DNA from: Marilutibacter chinensis
GTDB lineage: Bacteria; Pseudomonadota; Gammaproteobacteria; Xanthomonadales; Xanthomonadaceae
Direction: 5' to 3'
NCBI RefSeq assembly: GCF_021725675.1
Contig: NZ_JAKJPO010000001.1
Span: forward strand, 806,001 to 870,000
DNA: 64,000 nucleotides
The position numbers and the translations under genes were made by a program. The number at the start of each line of letters is the position of its first letter. Position 1 is the first letter of the stretch. The notes under the pieces were generated by a model that ran no database searches, was not told the DNA's origin, and saw only the letters and a program-made list of their open reading frames with translations. Of the stretch, positions 26,616 to 37,700 are shown one piece after another.

Positions 26616-27551
26616 CTACCGCCGCAGGAACGTCAGGCTCAGCTGCAGCTGCGCATCGGCTTCGGAGAGCTGCCGTCTCGCCAGTTCGATCAGGATGCAC
26701 GGATCGGCAGGATCCCCATCGCGCGACTGCCCCGTTGCCGGGGAGTACGGTCCCGACTCCGGCATCGTCCACGCGCGCTCGCGTGCGGGCATGCCGACCG
26801 CACTGTCGGCGATCCGCCGGTAGACCTCCATCGTCTCGCGCATCGGCTGGATCGCCAGCTCCCGCCGCAGCAGGTCGCGGCAGCATTCGAACTGCTGCAG
26901 CGCCTGCGCGCGTTGTCCGCTCATCACGTACAGCTGCATCAGGTCGCGATGCACGTCCTCGCGCAGCGCATCGCTGTCGAGGATCGCCTGCGCGCGAGCG
27001 ATCGCCTCCTCGTAGTCGCGGCGGATCGTCGCCAGCTGCATCAACCGGCCGAGCGCGTTGAGATAGCTGCGACGGTGCTTCTCGCGCTCGCGCAGGGCCC
27101 AGTCGTCGGTCACGTCGAGCAGAATGTCGGACTTGTACATCGCCACGCCGCGGCGCAGGCCGTCGATGTCGGCATCGCTCAGCCGTTCCGGCGCCCCGGC
27201 CAGGCCCGGCGAGATCAGCCGCTCGAACTCCTCGACGTCCAGCCACACCCCGGCCGGGCCGTTGAGCCCGATCGCCCCGCGGCGATCGCTGACGATCAGG
27301 TCGCCCTGCTTCAGCGGCGGCCGTTCGACCATCCGCCGCAACCGCCACAGCGCGGTGTTGAACGATCCCGGCGTCGACGAGGCGGTGCGCTCCGGCCACA
27401 GGTTCGCCAGCAGCTCGGAGCGGCTGAAATAGCGCCCGTGCCCCAGCGCCAGGTAGGCCAGCAGGTTCGCGCAACGCCCGGCGATGGCCACACCCTCGCC
27501 ACCGTCGCCGCTGGCGACGGACAACGAGCCGAACAGCCGGATTCTGAGCAT
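26616..27551 (-). CDS. BTAD-domain (SARP/AfsR-type) transcriptional activator
   Basis: 311 residues. The N-terminal OmpR-like winged helix (about 1-95) starts MLRIRLFGSLSV and contains SRSELLANLWPE and the GSFNTALWRLRRM recognition region. The bacterial transcriptional activation domain, TPR-like, spans about 100-245 (VWLDVEEFERLI, LREREKHRRSYLNALGRLMQLA, ALREDVHRDLMQLYVMSGQRAQALQQFE). This family is typical of antibiotic-cluster activators in actinobacteria and less usual in proteobacteria. It lies directly upstream of the cassette, same strand, with 234 bp between that hold the 11-bp direct repeats. It is therefore the likely cassette activator. GGAG lies ten bases before ATG. Confidence 0.9.
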   Translation of the reverse strand: MLRIRLFGSLSVASGDGGEGVAIAGRCANLLAYLALGHGRYFSRSELLANLWPERTASSTPGSFNTALWRLRRMVERPPLKQGDLIVSDRRGAIGLNGPAGVWLDVEEFERLISPGLAGAPERLSDADIDGLRRGVAMYKSDILLDVTDDWALREREKHRRSYLNALGRLMQLATIRRDYEEAIARAQAILDSDALREDVHRDLMQLYVMSGQRAQALQQFECCRDLLRRELAIQPMRETMEVYRRIADSAVGMPARERAWTMPESGPYSPATGQSRDGDPADPCILIELARRQLSEADAQLQLSLTFLRR

Positions 27552-27881
27552 CGCGTGATGGCTCCTGCCGTGGCGGACGGGCGCGCCGTCCGGACATTCC
27601 CGCCCCGTGGGGCCGATGCCGCGGCGGTGGCATCCGCGGCGGCACCGACGTCGTCCCCTGCCTTCGTGACATGTTTCTCATATCCGCATGCGTGCCGGAA
27701 GTCCGGGCGGTTGCTGGCCGCTGCAAGTCGCGCTGACCGTTCATCATGGGCGCAAGCCGCGTTTACCTCCGTCCGCGATTGACAGCGGAACGGGACAACT
27801 TCAGGCAAGAATCCCTTACCGGACAGCGGCGGCGGACGGATCGGACTCCATCGGCAGGGATCGCGGAATTAAGGAGGCAGG
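27552..27881. promoter_or_regulatory. Divergent intergenic region between BTAD and XRE regulators
   Basis: 330 bp without a supported gene. It should hold the promoters of both regulators. A perfect -35-like TTGACA (27779-27784) faces the XRE gene, but no convincing -10 follows at normal spacing. The stretch 27670-27700 is locally AT-richer. No clear inverted-repeat operator was found. AAGGAGG at 27871-27877 is the ribosome binding site of the XRE gene. Confidence 0.5.
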
Positions 27882-28241
27882 GTGGGCGCGCTATCGCTCA
27901 GAGTCAGGAAGGCCCGGGTCCAGGCGACCCTGTCGCAGGCCGAACTCGCCCGCAAGATCGGGGTCAAGCGCAGCGCGGTGACACAGTGGGAGCACCCTGC
28001 CGGCACCACACCGAGCGTCGATCACCTGATCAGGCTGGCGTTGGAGACCGGGGTCAACTTCGAATGGCTCGCGACCGGCCGCGGCCCGACCCGTTGCGAA
28101 GGCAACGAACCGATCCCGGCGGTGATCATCGACGACTACGCCCGCGACGAACACGAGAGCCTGGCGCTGACCCAGTTCCGCAGGCTGTCGCCGAGCCGCC
28201 GCAGGATGGCCCTGGAGATCCTCGAGGTCCTGGCCCGGTGA
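27882..28241 (+). CDS. XRE-family HTH regulator
   Basis: 119 residues. A Cro/C1-type helix-turn-helix occupies about 4-65: SLRVRKARVQATLSQAELARKIGVKRSAVTQ is the classic SQAELA...S-x-V-x-x-W core, followed by PSVDHLIRLALETGVNFEWLATG. A short charged tail remains. The GTG start is fixed by AAGGAGG five bases upstream. It is divergent from the BTAD activator, so it could repress that gene, or it may be unrelated. Confidence 0.85.
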   Translation: MGALSLRVRKARVQATLSQAELARKIGVKRSAVTQWEHPAGTTPSVDHLIRLALETGVNFEWLATGRGPTRCEGNEPIPAVIIDDYARDEHESLALTQFRRLSPSRRRMALEILEVLAR

Positions 28242-28335
28242 CCGGTCCGGAACGGGACGGCGGCGACCGATCGCCGCCGCCGTCGGTCCCGGGTTTCCGT
28301 ACCGGCGGCGGTTCGTGCGAAAATATCGTCTTTAC

Positions 28336-28412
28336 GGCCCCGTAGCTCAGCTGGATAGAGCATCCCCCTCCTAAGGGGAAGGTCGCACGTTCGAATCGTG
28401 CCGGGGTCGCCA
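28336..28412 (+). tRNA. tRNA-Arg (anticodon CCT)
   Basis: Acceptor GGCCCCG pairs with CGGGGTC (one G-U), D arm GCTC/GAGC, anticodon stem TCCCC/GGGGA with loop CTCCTAA giving CCT (reads AGG), T arm GCACG-TTCGAAT-CGTGC, discriminator G and encoded CCA. 77 nt. Confidence 0.97.
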
Positions 28413-28442
28413 TTGTTTTTCGCGCGTCCATTCGCGACAACC

Positions 28443-28467
28443 CCGCACATCCATGTGCGGACTTTTC
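28443..28467 (+). terminator. Hairpin after tRNA-Arg
   Basis: Perfect 8-bp stem CCGCACAT/ATGTGCGG with a two-base loop followed by ACTTTTC. Confidence 0.5.
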
Positions 28468-28472
28468 AATGC

Positions 28473-28505
28473 AAAAGCCTGCGCCTTGCGTGCGGGCTTT
28501 GCCTT
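28473..28505 (+). terminator. Second hairpin before the aldehyde dehydrogenase gene
   Basis: AAAGCCTGC pairs with GCGGGCTTT (one G-U) around about nine bases, followed by GCCTTT. It may separate tRNA transcription from the dehydrogenase gene. Confidence 0.5.
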
Positions 28506-28543
28506 TCGTGGTTCCCGGCCACGCCCCCAACATGGAGTTCCCG

Positions 28544-30076
<1,533 letters not shown>

Positions 30077-30096
30077 CGGCAGGCGGCCCCTCCCCC

Positions 30097-30876
30097 ATGC
30101 GCCTGGCCGCCGTCTCGGACATCCACGGCAACCTGCCCGCGCTGTCGGCCGTCATCGCCGACATCCGCGGGCGGGACTGCGACGTCGTGGTCAACCTCGG
30201 CGACATCCTGTCGGGGCCTTTGTGGCCGGCGGAAACCGCGGACCTGCTGCTGTCGCAGGACTGGCCGACGATCCGCGGCAACCACGAGCGCGAGCTGCTG
30301 GAGACCCCGCGCGAGGCGATGGGCACGTCCGACGCCCATGCCTTCGACGCCCTGCGCGACGAACACCGGGCCTGGCTCGCCGGGCTGCCACCGACCCGCC
30401 GGCTGGCGACCGATGGCCCCGGCGCCGAGGTCTTCCTCTGCCACGGCACGCCGGACGACGACATGGCCTACTTCGTCGAATCGCCGGCACCGGGCGAGGC
30501 CCGCGCGGCCAGTCCGGAGGAAGTGGCCGCCCGCAGCGGCGGCAACCCGGCCCGGGTCATCCTCTGCGGCCACACCCATCGCCCGCGGATCGTGCCCCTG
30601 CCGGACGGACGCCTGGTGGTGAATCCGGGCAGCGTCGGCCTGCAGGCGATCCACATCCGCGGCGGTGCCGACGGCATCGACGGTCCACCGCATGCGATCC
30701 AGACCGGCTCCCCGCAGGCACGCTACGCCCTGCTCGAGCGCGACGCCCGCGGCTGGCATGCGCGCATCGTCGAGGTCGAATACGATCACCTGGCCGCGGC
30801 CGAACGGGCCGCAAGGAATGGCCGCCCGGACTGGGCCCATGCGCTCGCCACCGGGCGCACTTCAATGGAGAACTGA
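30097..30876 (+). CDS. Metallophosphoesterase (YfcE/MJ0936-like)
   Basis: 259 residues. Calcineurin-like dinuclear-metal phosphoesterase motifs in order: D-x-H in VSDIHGN (about 7-11), GD in VNLGDILSG, GNHE in RGNHEREL, and GHTH in LCGHTHRPRIV, followed by NPGSVG, characteristic of the YfcE/MJ0936 phosphodiesterase group. The substrate is unknown. It lies between the aldehyde dehydrogenase gene (20 bp) and pyrD (6 bp). Confidence 0.85.
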   Translation: MRLAAVSDIHGNLPALSAVIADIRGRDCDVVVNLGDILSGPLWPAETADLLLSQDWPTIRGNHERELLETPREAMGTSDAHAFDALRDEHRAWLAGLPPTRRLATDGPGAEVFLCHGTPDDDMAYFVESPAPGEARAASPEEVAARSGGNPARVILCGHTHRPRIVPLPDGRLVVNPGSVGLQAIHIRGGADGIDGPPHAIQTGSPQARYALLERDARGWHARIVEVEYDHLAAAERAARNGRPDWAHALATGRTSMEN

Positions 30877-30882
30877 GAGCCG

Positions 30883-31944
30883 ATGTACGCGCTCGCCCGC
30901 CCCTTTCTGTTCAGCCTCGACGCCGAGCACGCCCACGGCGTCGCCCTGCGTGCGCTCGACAAGGCCCACCGGATGGGCCTGGGCCCGCTGCTCGCCGCGC
31001 CGCCCGCGCCGCTGCGGACCCGGGCGTTCGGCCTGGACTTCCCGAACCCGGTCGGCCTGGCCGCCGGCATGGACAAGAACGGCGAGTACATCGACGCGCT
31101 GCTCGCGCTCGGCTTCGGTTTCGTCGAGATCGGCACCGTCACCCCGAAGGCGCAGGAGGGCAATCCGAAACCGCGGATGTTCCGCCTCCCCGAGCACGAG
31201 GCGGTGATCAACCGGCTCGGCTTCAACAACCAGGGCGTCGATGCGCTGGTACGCAACGTCGAGCGCGCGAAGCTGCGCGACAAGGGCATCCTCGGCATCA
31301 ACATCGGCAAGAACAAGACCACGCCCAACGAGATCGCAGACGGCGATTACATGTACTGCCTGTCGCGGGTCTATCCGCTGGCCGACTACGTGACCGTCAA
31401 CATCTCCTCGCCGAATACCGCCGGCCTGCGCGAGCTGCAGGAAGAACAGCAGCTGCGCCGGCTGATCAGCATCCTGCGCGAGGAGCAGGAGCGGCTGGGC
31501 GCCAAGCATGGCAAGCGGGTGCCAATGCTGGTGAAGATCGCCCCCGACCTGAGCGACGCCGACATCGACGCCTGCGCGCGCGTGCTGACCGAACTCGAGG
31601 TCGACGGCGTGATCGCGACCAATACCACGGTCTCGCGCACCGCGGTCGAAGACCATCCGCTCGCCCGCGAAAGCGGCGGCCTGTCGGGGCGCCCGCTGAT
31701 GGGTCAGGCGACCACGGTGCTGCGGATGATGCGCACGCGCCTGCCCGAGTCGATCCCGCTGGTCGGTGTCGGCGGTATCCTCAGCGGCGCCGACGCGGTC
31801 ACCAAGACCGCGGCCGGAGCGACCCTGGTCCAGTTCTACAGCGGCATGGTCTACCGCGGTCCCGGGCTGATCCGCGAATGCGTCGAGGCGATGCGCCGTC
31901 GCAAGGAAGCCCCGAGCAGCGGACCGCTGAAGCCGGGGCGCTGA
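30883..31944 (+). CDS. pyrD: Dihydroorotate dehydrogenase (quinone), class 2
   Basis: Fourth step of pyrimidine synthesis, at the inner membrane, passing electrons to quinone. 353 residues, class 2 length. The N-terminal amphipathic helices ([18 protein letters not shown]) are the membrane-binding extension. FMN-site signatures include [37 protein letters not shown] and GFNNQGVD; the catalytic Ser is in [14 protein letters not shown]; the phosphate-binding end is [14 protein letters not shown]. Confidence 0.97.
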   Translation: MYALARPFLFSLDAEHAHGVALRALDKAHRMGLGPLLAAPPAPLRTRAFGLDFPNPVGLAAGMDKNGEYIDALLALGFGFVEIGTVTPKAQEGNPKPRMFRLPEHEAVINRLGFNNQGVDALVRNVERAKLRDKGILGINIGKNKTTPNEIADGDYMYCLSRVYPLADYVTVNISSPNTAGLRELQEEQQLRRLISILREEQERLGAKHGKRVPMLVKIAPDLSDADIDACARVLTELEVDGVIATNTTVSRTAVEDHPLARESGGLSGRPLMGQATTVLRMMRTRLPESIPLVGVGGILSGADAVTKTAAGATLVQFYSGMVYRGPGLIRECVEAMRRRKEAPSSGPLKPGR

Positions 31945-32076
31945 GTTGCCGACACCCCCGGAACCGACGGCCATGGCGACCTCCGTACGCACGGGGACGA
32001 GGACGAGCGGCGCGCGCACCACCGGCCGGTGCCGACGGCCTCACCGCACATGCACGGGCCGGACATCACGCGTCTC

Positions 32077-33165
32077 ATGACATCGCCGTTCACCCTGCTC
32101 CGCGACGCGCCTCTGCGCATGCGCAACACCTTCGGCATCGCCGCGCGCGCGCCGCTGCTGGCTGAAGTCGCCGATGCCGCGGCGCTGCCGGAGCTGTTGC
32201 ACCGCCCCGAGTTCGCCGCGCAGCCGCCGCTGCTGCTCGGCGGCGGCAGCAACCTTCTGTTCGTCGGCGATCCAACGGTGCCGATGGTCGCACTGACCGG
32301 ACACCAGCTCCGCTACGACGATGCCGGCGACGGGCGGGTGCGCGTTCGCGCCGAAGCCGGCGCCAACTGGCACGGTTTCGTGATGGAGACGCTGGCGCGC
32401 GGGCTCGGCGGGCTGGAGAACCTGGCGCTGATTCCCGGCACCGTCGGCGCCGCACCGATCCAGAACATCGGCGCCTACGGCGTCGAGGTGCGCGAGTTCG
32501 TCCATGCGGTCGAGGCCTACGAGCCGGCCAGTGGCCGGATCCACCGTTTCGATGCCGACGCCTGCGCGTTCGCCTACCGCGACAGCCTGTTCAAGCGCGA
32601 GCGCGACCGCTACATCGTCACCGCCGTCGAGTTCGAGCTGCCGCGGGCCGATGCCGGCCACGCGCCGAAGCTCGACTATGCCGGCATCGGCGACGAGCTG
32701 GCCGCGATGGGCACCGACGTGCCGACCGCGCGCGACGTCGCCGAAGCCGTGATCGCGATCCGCCGTCGCAAGCTGCCCGACCCGGCCGTGGCCGGCAACG
32801 CCGGCAGCTTCTTCAAGAACCCGATCGTCGCCGCCGGACAGGCCGAAGCGCTGCGGCGCGAGCATCCGCGCCTGCCGGTCTATCCGGTCGCGCCGTTTCC
32901 GGCCGATGCCGCCGGACACGGCGACACTCCGCAGGGCGGCTTCTGCAAGCTCTCGGCAGCCTGGCTGATCGACGCCTGCGGCTGGAAGGGCCATCGCGAC
33001 GGCGATGCCGGCATCGCCGCCAGCCATGCCCTGGTGCTGGTCAACCACGGCAATGCCAGCGGCGAACAGCTGCTCGACCTCGCCCGCCGCATCGCCGGCT
33101 CGGTGTCCGGACGCTTCGGCGTCGCACTCGAGCCCGAGCCGCGCATCGTCGGCGCTCAGTGGTGA
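32077..33165 (+). CDS. murB: UDP-N-acetylenolpyruvoylglucosamine reductase
   Basis: Second committed step of peptidoglycan precursor synthesis, FAD- and NADPH-dependent. About 362 residues. FAD-binding motifs: NTFGIAAR, LLGGGSNLLF, GLENLALIPGTVGAAPIQNIGAYG. The catalytic Ser region is AGNAGSFFKNP and the C-terminal Glu lies in ALEPEPRIVG. It is a type I enzyme (with the extra Tyr-loop region YRDSLFK). The start at 32077 is preferred over two earlier in-frame ATGs because it begins just before the conserved N-terminus. Confidence 0.96.
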   Translation: MTSPFTLLRDAPLRMRNTFGIAARAPLLAEVADAAALPELLHRPEFAAQPPLLLGGGSNLLFVGDPTVPMVALTGHQLRYDDAGDGRVRVRAEAGANWHGFVMETLARGLGGLENLALIPGTVGAAPIQNIGAYGVEVREFVHAVEAYEPASGRIHRFDADACAFAYRDSLFKRERDRYIVTAVEFELPRADAGHAPKLDYAGIGDELAAMGTDVPTARDVAEAVIAIRRRKLPDPAVAGNAGSFFKNPIVAAGQAEALRREHPRLPVYPVAPFPADAAGHGDTPQGGFCKLSAAWLIDACGWKGHRDGDAGIAASHALVLVNHGNASGEQLLDLARRIAGSVSGRFGVALEPEPRIVGAQW

Positions 33166-33282
33166 TCCCCGAACCGCGCATATTCCGCAGCTGCGGCGCA
33201 GGCCGCGACCCGCACCCGATTCGTGCCTCTCGCGCCGCCCGTAGGCGCGACGCCCGCCTGTCTGTTTGCGGCGGCATTGCCT

Positions 33283-33350
33283 GTAGGAGCGGCGCAAGCC
33301 GCGATTGGACGCTCGCGACCTCGCCCATCACGGCTTGCGCCGCTCCTACG
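33283..33350. repeat. REP-like palindrome, copy 2
   Basis: GTAGGAGCGGCGCAAGCCGC ... CGGCTTGCGCCGCTCCTAC, nearly perfect 20-base arms around a 28-base spacer; the best-preserved copy in the window. Confidence 0.9.
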
Positions 33351-33436
33351 GAGGCTTCCATGCTCGCCTGCGCCGCCCGCGACCGCGCGGGCGCACACCG
33401 CTTCGTCTTCACTCCCCCGCCCGCCCCCCTGGTGCC

Positions 33437-34351
33437 ATGACCGCTCCCGCCCGGACCACACACGCCCGCGCCGCGCTGCTGATGTTCGGCAGCACGATCT
33501 TCTTCGCCTTCATGGTGATCGCGATCAAGCTGGCCTCCGAAACGCTGCATACCTTCGAGGTCGCGTTCTTCCGCAACTTCTTCGGCATGCTCGCGACCGT
33601 GCCGCTGCTGATGCGCCACGGCGCCGGCATCCTCAGGACCGACCAGTTGCCGCGCTACGTGTTCCGCTGCTTCATCGGCGTGGTCTCGATGTTCTGCGGC
33701 TTCTGGGCGATCGGCCACCTGCCGCTGGCGCAGGCGGTGACGCTGTCGTACTCATCGCCGCTGTTCGTGACCATCTTTGCGGTGTTCTGGCTCGGCGAAC
33801 AGGTCCGCGCGCGTCGCTGGGCCGCGGTGGCGATCGGCTTCATCGGCGTTCTGGTTATCGTCCGTCCCGGCACCGAAGGCTTCACCGCGGGTACCCTGAT
33901 CGCGGTCGCCGCGGCGGTGCTGAGCGGCCTTGTCGCGATCCAGATCAAACAGCTGTCCAATACCGAACCGGCCGACCGCATCGTGATCTACACCACCCTG
34001 CTGTGGGTGCCGATGTCGCTGCTTCCCGCCGTCGCGGTATGGGAATGGCCGCAGGGCATCACCTGGCTGTGGGTGATCGCCGCCGGCGTATTGGGCACCG
34101 GCGGCCACATGCTGTGGACCCGCGCGCTCAAGCTCGGCGAGGTCTCCGCGCTGACCCCGATCAGCTTCATGCAGCTGCCGATCGTCGCCGTGCTCGGCTG
34201 GCTGCTGTTCGACCAGGGCGTCGACCGCTGGACCCTGACCGGCGCCGCGATCATCCTCGCCGCCAACGCCTACATCGCCCACCGCGAGGCCGTCCTCGCC
34301 CGCCGCGCCGCGACCACGGCGCCGGTGGAGGGCGCCAAGCCGGGGTACTGA
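33437..34351 (+). CDS. EamA/DMT-family transporter
   Basis: 304 residues with ten predicted transmembrane helices in two EamA repeats (about 10-140 and 155-290). Typical motifs: HLPLAQAVTLSYSSPLFVTIFAVFWLGE closes the first half and EVSALTPISFMQLPIVAVLGWLLFD the second. Inner-membrane exporter or importer of small metabolites; substrate not predictable. The start at 33437 excludes an upstream in-frame extension that runs through the REP element. Confidence 0.88.
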   Translation: MTAPARTTHARAALLMFGSTIFFAFMVIAIKLASETLHTFEVAFFRNFFGMLATVPLLMRHGAGILRTDQLPRYVFRCFIGVVSMFCGFWAIGHLPLAQAVTLSYSSPLFVTIFAVFWLGEQVRARRWAAVAIGFIGVLVIVRPGTEGFTAGTLIAVAAAVLSGLVAIQIKQLSNTEPADRIVIYTTLLWVPMSLLPAVAVWEWPQGITWLWVIAAGVLGTGGHMLWTRALKLGEVSALTPISFMQLPIVAVLGWLLFDQGVDRWTLTGAAIILAANAYIAHREAVLARRAATTAPVEGAKPGY

Positions 34352-34361
34352 GGATGCGCCG

Positions 34362-34389
34362 TTCGCCCCCTCCCGAAGCAGGGGGCGAA
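34362..34389. terminator. Perfect 10-bp hairpin between convergent genes
   Basis: TTCGCCCCCT pairs with AGGGGGCGAA around CCCGAAGC, between the ends of the transporter and the small coiled-coil gene. No T run on either side, so it may act as an mRNA stabiliser rather than an intrinsic terminator. Confidence 0.4.
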
Positions 34390-34405
34390 GCCGGCACGCC
34401 CGCTT

Positions 34406-34678
34406 CTAGCCGGCACCCTCGTCCGGCGCCGGCTGCAACTCCGCCGCCAACGCCTCCAGCTCCGCGATCTGCGCCTCCAGCGCATCGTGAAGCTCGCCCT
34501 GGCGCGTCATCAGGTCCTCGATCCTGCCGGCCTGCTTCAGCTTCGACAGCTCGCCATCGAACAGCAGCCACTGCGCGGTCAGCTGCTCGACGTAATTCTT
34601 CGAGTAATGCCGCATCTCCTTGAGCTGCGCCAATGCGTCGTTGACATGCTCGAGCGGCGTCTTGTTCTCCGTGGACAT
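34406..34678 (-). CDS. Small coiled-coil protein, unknown function
   Basis: 90 residues, almost wholly helical and charged, with heptad-like patterns (LEHVNDALAQLKEM, LEAQIAELEALAAEL). No signal or membrane segment is seen. The start at 34678 has a strong GGAGGT site seven bases upstream; the longer reading frame has no such site. It lies 76 bp downstream of hsdR, same strand, and could be read through from it, but nothing ties it to restriction. Confidence 0.72.
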   Translation of the reverse strand: MSTENKTPLEHVNDALAQLKEMRHYSKNYVEQLTAQWLLFDGELSKLKQAGRIEDLMTRQGELHDALEAQIAELEALAAELQPAPDEGAG

Positions 34679-34754
34679 CGCGACCTCCGCTGCTTCCAAG
34701 GGTCCTCGCAGGGTAGGACGGTGAAGCTGGATGGGGGCCGAATGCGGCTCTCTA

Positions 34755-37700
34755 TCAGGTCTGGGGTTGATCCCGGATGCCTTTTGACCGCAACGACTCA
34801 TACAGCTGCCCCGGCCCCAGCAGAATGTCCTTCAAACCCTCGCGGATGCGCTCGGAGCCCAAGGCCTGGCTGCTCATCGTAGTGTGCACATCGAGGAAAT
34901 CCATGATCGCGTGCATCAGCGCTTCCTTCAGGTCAGGGGAGTTGGAGAAGTGTTCCTTGGTGTTGCTAACCGCCTGTGAGACCAGCGTTCCGTTATTCAA
35001 CATCTGACCCTTTACCCCATCCACGAAACGTAGCTGGTCGTCGTCGGTAATCTGCCCCTCGAACAAGCCATTCACCTTCTCGATGATCTCTGCCAGATAA
35101 GCCCGTTGCTTCTCCTGCACATGGCCGCTGCCAACAGCATCCACGGGAGGCAGCTTCAATGCCTCTCCGCTCCCGGCATAGAGATTCTGCGCGGCACCCC
35201 GGCGCAAGGTGTGATGGGTCAATACCACCTTCGACAGGTCGACCTCGTCGCGCTCACGGCCGAACTCCAGCAACGGGATCAGGCGCCGGTAGAAGATGAA
35301 GCGCTTCTCGATGTCGGTGTTTCCGTAATCGAACATCTGCGACAGGAAGGCATAGAGCCGGTTGAACGTGCCCATGTCGCCCTTGAACAGCACCAGTGCC
35401 TCCAGCTCGTCCTTGGCAGCCTGCGCAGCCGCTTCATCATCCCTTGCCCCTGCCGTGGTTTTGGCCTGCTGTGCCGCCTTGTAGCGCTTGAGCAACCGCT
35501 CCGCGACCGGTGCCAGGGCAGCGCTGAGTTGGGCCTGGGTTCCGGCAGGGTCCATCTCCACCTTAGCCACCCGCTCGACCTCGAACTCGTCGTAATGGCC
35601 ACTGGCATCGAGCTTGGCACGCAGGTCATAAACCAGGTTGGGATCGGTCGCGGCCTCCAGTTCGGCGGTTTCGTAGTACGTCTTGAACGCCTTGAGGACT
35701 TCGGCCGGGTCGTTGACGAAGTCAAGGATGTAGGTCGTGTCCTTGCCAGAGTGAGCACGGTTCAGGCGCGACAGCGTCTGCACCGCCTGGATGCCACCCA
35801 GCATCTTGTCCACGTACATGCCGCACAGCAGCGGCTGGTCGAAACCGGTCTGGAACTTGTTGGCCACCAGCAGCAGGTGGTAGTCCTCGCAGGCGAAGGC
35901 CTCGCGGATGTCCTTTCCCTTCAGTTCAGGGTTGAGCAGCTTGCTGGTTTCGGTAACTGCTTCCGGGAAGCTCTCCGGGTCATTCACCTCGCCGGAAAAC
36001 GCCACCAGCACGCCCAGCGGGTAGCCCTGCCGCTCGATATAGCCACGGATCGCCTTCTGCCAGCGCACCGCCTCCTTGCGCGTGGCCACCACCACCATCG
36101 CCTTGGCCCTGCCATCCAGCAATGGCTGCACGTTCTCGCGGTAATGCTCCACCACGATCTGCACCTTGGAGGCGATGTTGTACGGGTGCAGGCGGACCCA
36201 CTGCATGATTCCCTTCATCGCCGCCGAACGCTCGACCTGCTTGTGGTCGATCTCCTTGCCTTCGTGCGCCAGCCGGAAAGCCAGGTCATAGGACGTGTAG
36301 TTGCGCAGCACGTCGAGGATGAAGCCCTCCTCGATCGCCTGCCGCATCGAATACACATGGAACGGCTGTGGCAGCCCATCCGGCCCCGGCCGCCCGAACA
36401 GCTCCAGCGTCTTGCCCTTGGGCGTGGCGGTGAAGGCCACGTAGGTCAGGCCGCTGCCACCGCTGCGCGCCTCCATCTGCGCCGCCAGCAAGGCCTCGGT
36501 ATCGACCTCGCCGCCATCCTGCAACTCAGCCCACTCCTGCGCACTGAGCAATTGCTTGAGCTTGGCCGCCGCCTCGCCGGTCTGCGAGCTGTGCGCCTCG
36601 TCGGCAATCACCGCGAAACGCTTGCCCTCGGTGGCCGCCAGTTCCTGCACAGCCTGCAGCGCGAACGGGAAGGTCTGGATGGTGCAGACGATGATTTTCT
36701 TGCCGTCCTTCAACGCCTGGCTGAGCTGGGCACTCTTGCTGCCGTGCTCGTTGGTGATGGTTTCCACCACGCCGGTCGTGCGCTCGAAGTCGAAGATCGC
36801 TTCCTGCAACTGCGCGTCCAGCACGTTGCGGTCGGACACCACCAGCACGCTGTCGAACAGCTTGTTGTGGGCATCGTCGTGCAGGTCGGCGAGGAAATGC
36901 GCACTCCAAGCAATCGAGTTGGTCTTGCCCGAACCGGCCGAGTGCTGGATCAGGTAGCGCTGCCCCGCCCCGTTAGCGCGAACATCCGCCACCAGTTTCC
37001 GGGTCGCGTCCAACTGATGATAACGCGGGAAAATCACCGTGGTCAGGCGCTTCTTGTCGTCACGCTTGCCGATCAGGTAGCGGTGCAGGATGTCCAGCCA
37101 GCTGTCGCACTGCCAGACCTCCTCCCACAGATAGGCAGTGGCAAAGCCGCCCGGATTGGGCGCATTGCCCGCCGCGCCATTGTTGCCCCGGTTGAACGGC
37201 AGAAAGAACGTGTCCTTGCCGGCCAGCCGGGTGGTCATCATCACCTCGGCCTGACTGACCGCGAAGTGCACCAACGCGCCGCCCGGGAAGGCCAACAGCG
37301 GCTCGCGCCGCCCGCCCTTCGGCAGCGGGTCGCGGTCGAAACGGTACTGGTCCACCGCATCGCCGACGCTCTGGGTGAAGTCCGACTTCAGCTCCGCAGT
37401 TGCCACCGCTATGCCGTTGACGAACAGCACCAGGTCCAGCGCGTCATTCGGCTTGTCCGGTGAGTGGCGCACCTGCCGCACCACCCGCAAGCGGTTGGCC
37501 GCATAGTGCTGCTGGATCAACGGGTTCATCGCCAGCGCCGGCTTGAACTGCACCAGCGACAACGGCGCCTTCAGCCCCACCATCTCCACCCCACGCCGCA
37601 GCACGTCCAGCGTGCCGCGCTCGTCCAGGTTCTTGCGGATGCGGTCCGCCAGCCGCTCGCCGACAGCAGGGCCGTGGGTCTTGCTCAACGCGGCCCAACT

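Noticed and set aside
7901-27551. Tailocin or extracellular contractile injection system
   Set aside because: No sheath, tube, spike, baseplate or AAA ATPase gene can be recognised; only hydrolases and unknown proteins are seen.
28336-28412. tRNA-Arg as an attachment site for a cassette-bearing island
   Set aside because: No integrase gene and no duplicate of the tRNA 3' end near 7.7 kb was seen; the cassette lies on the 5' side of the tRNA.
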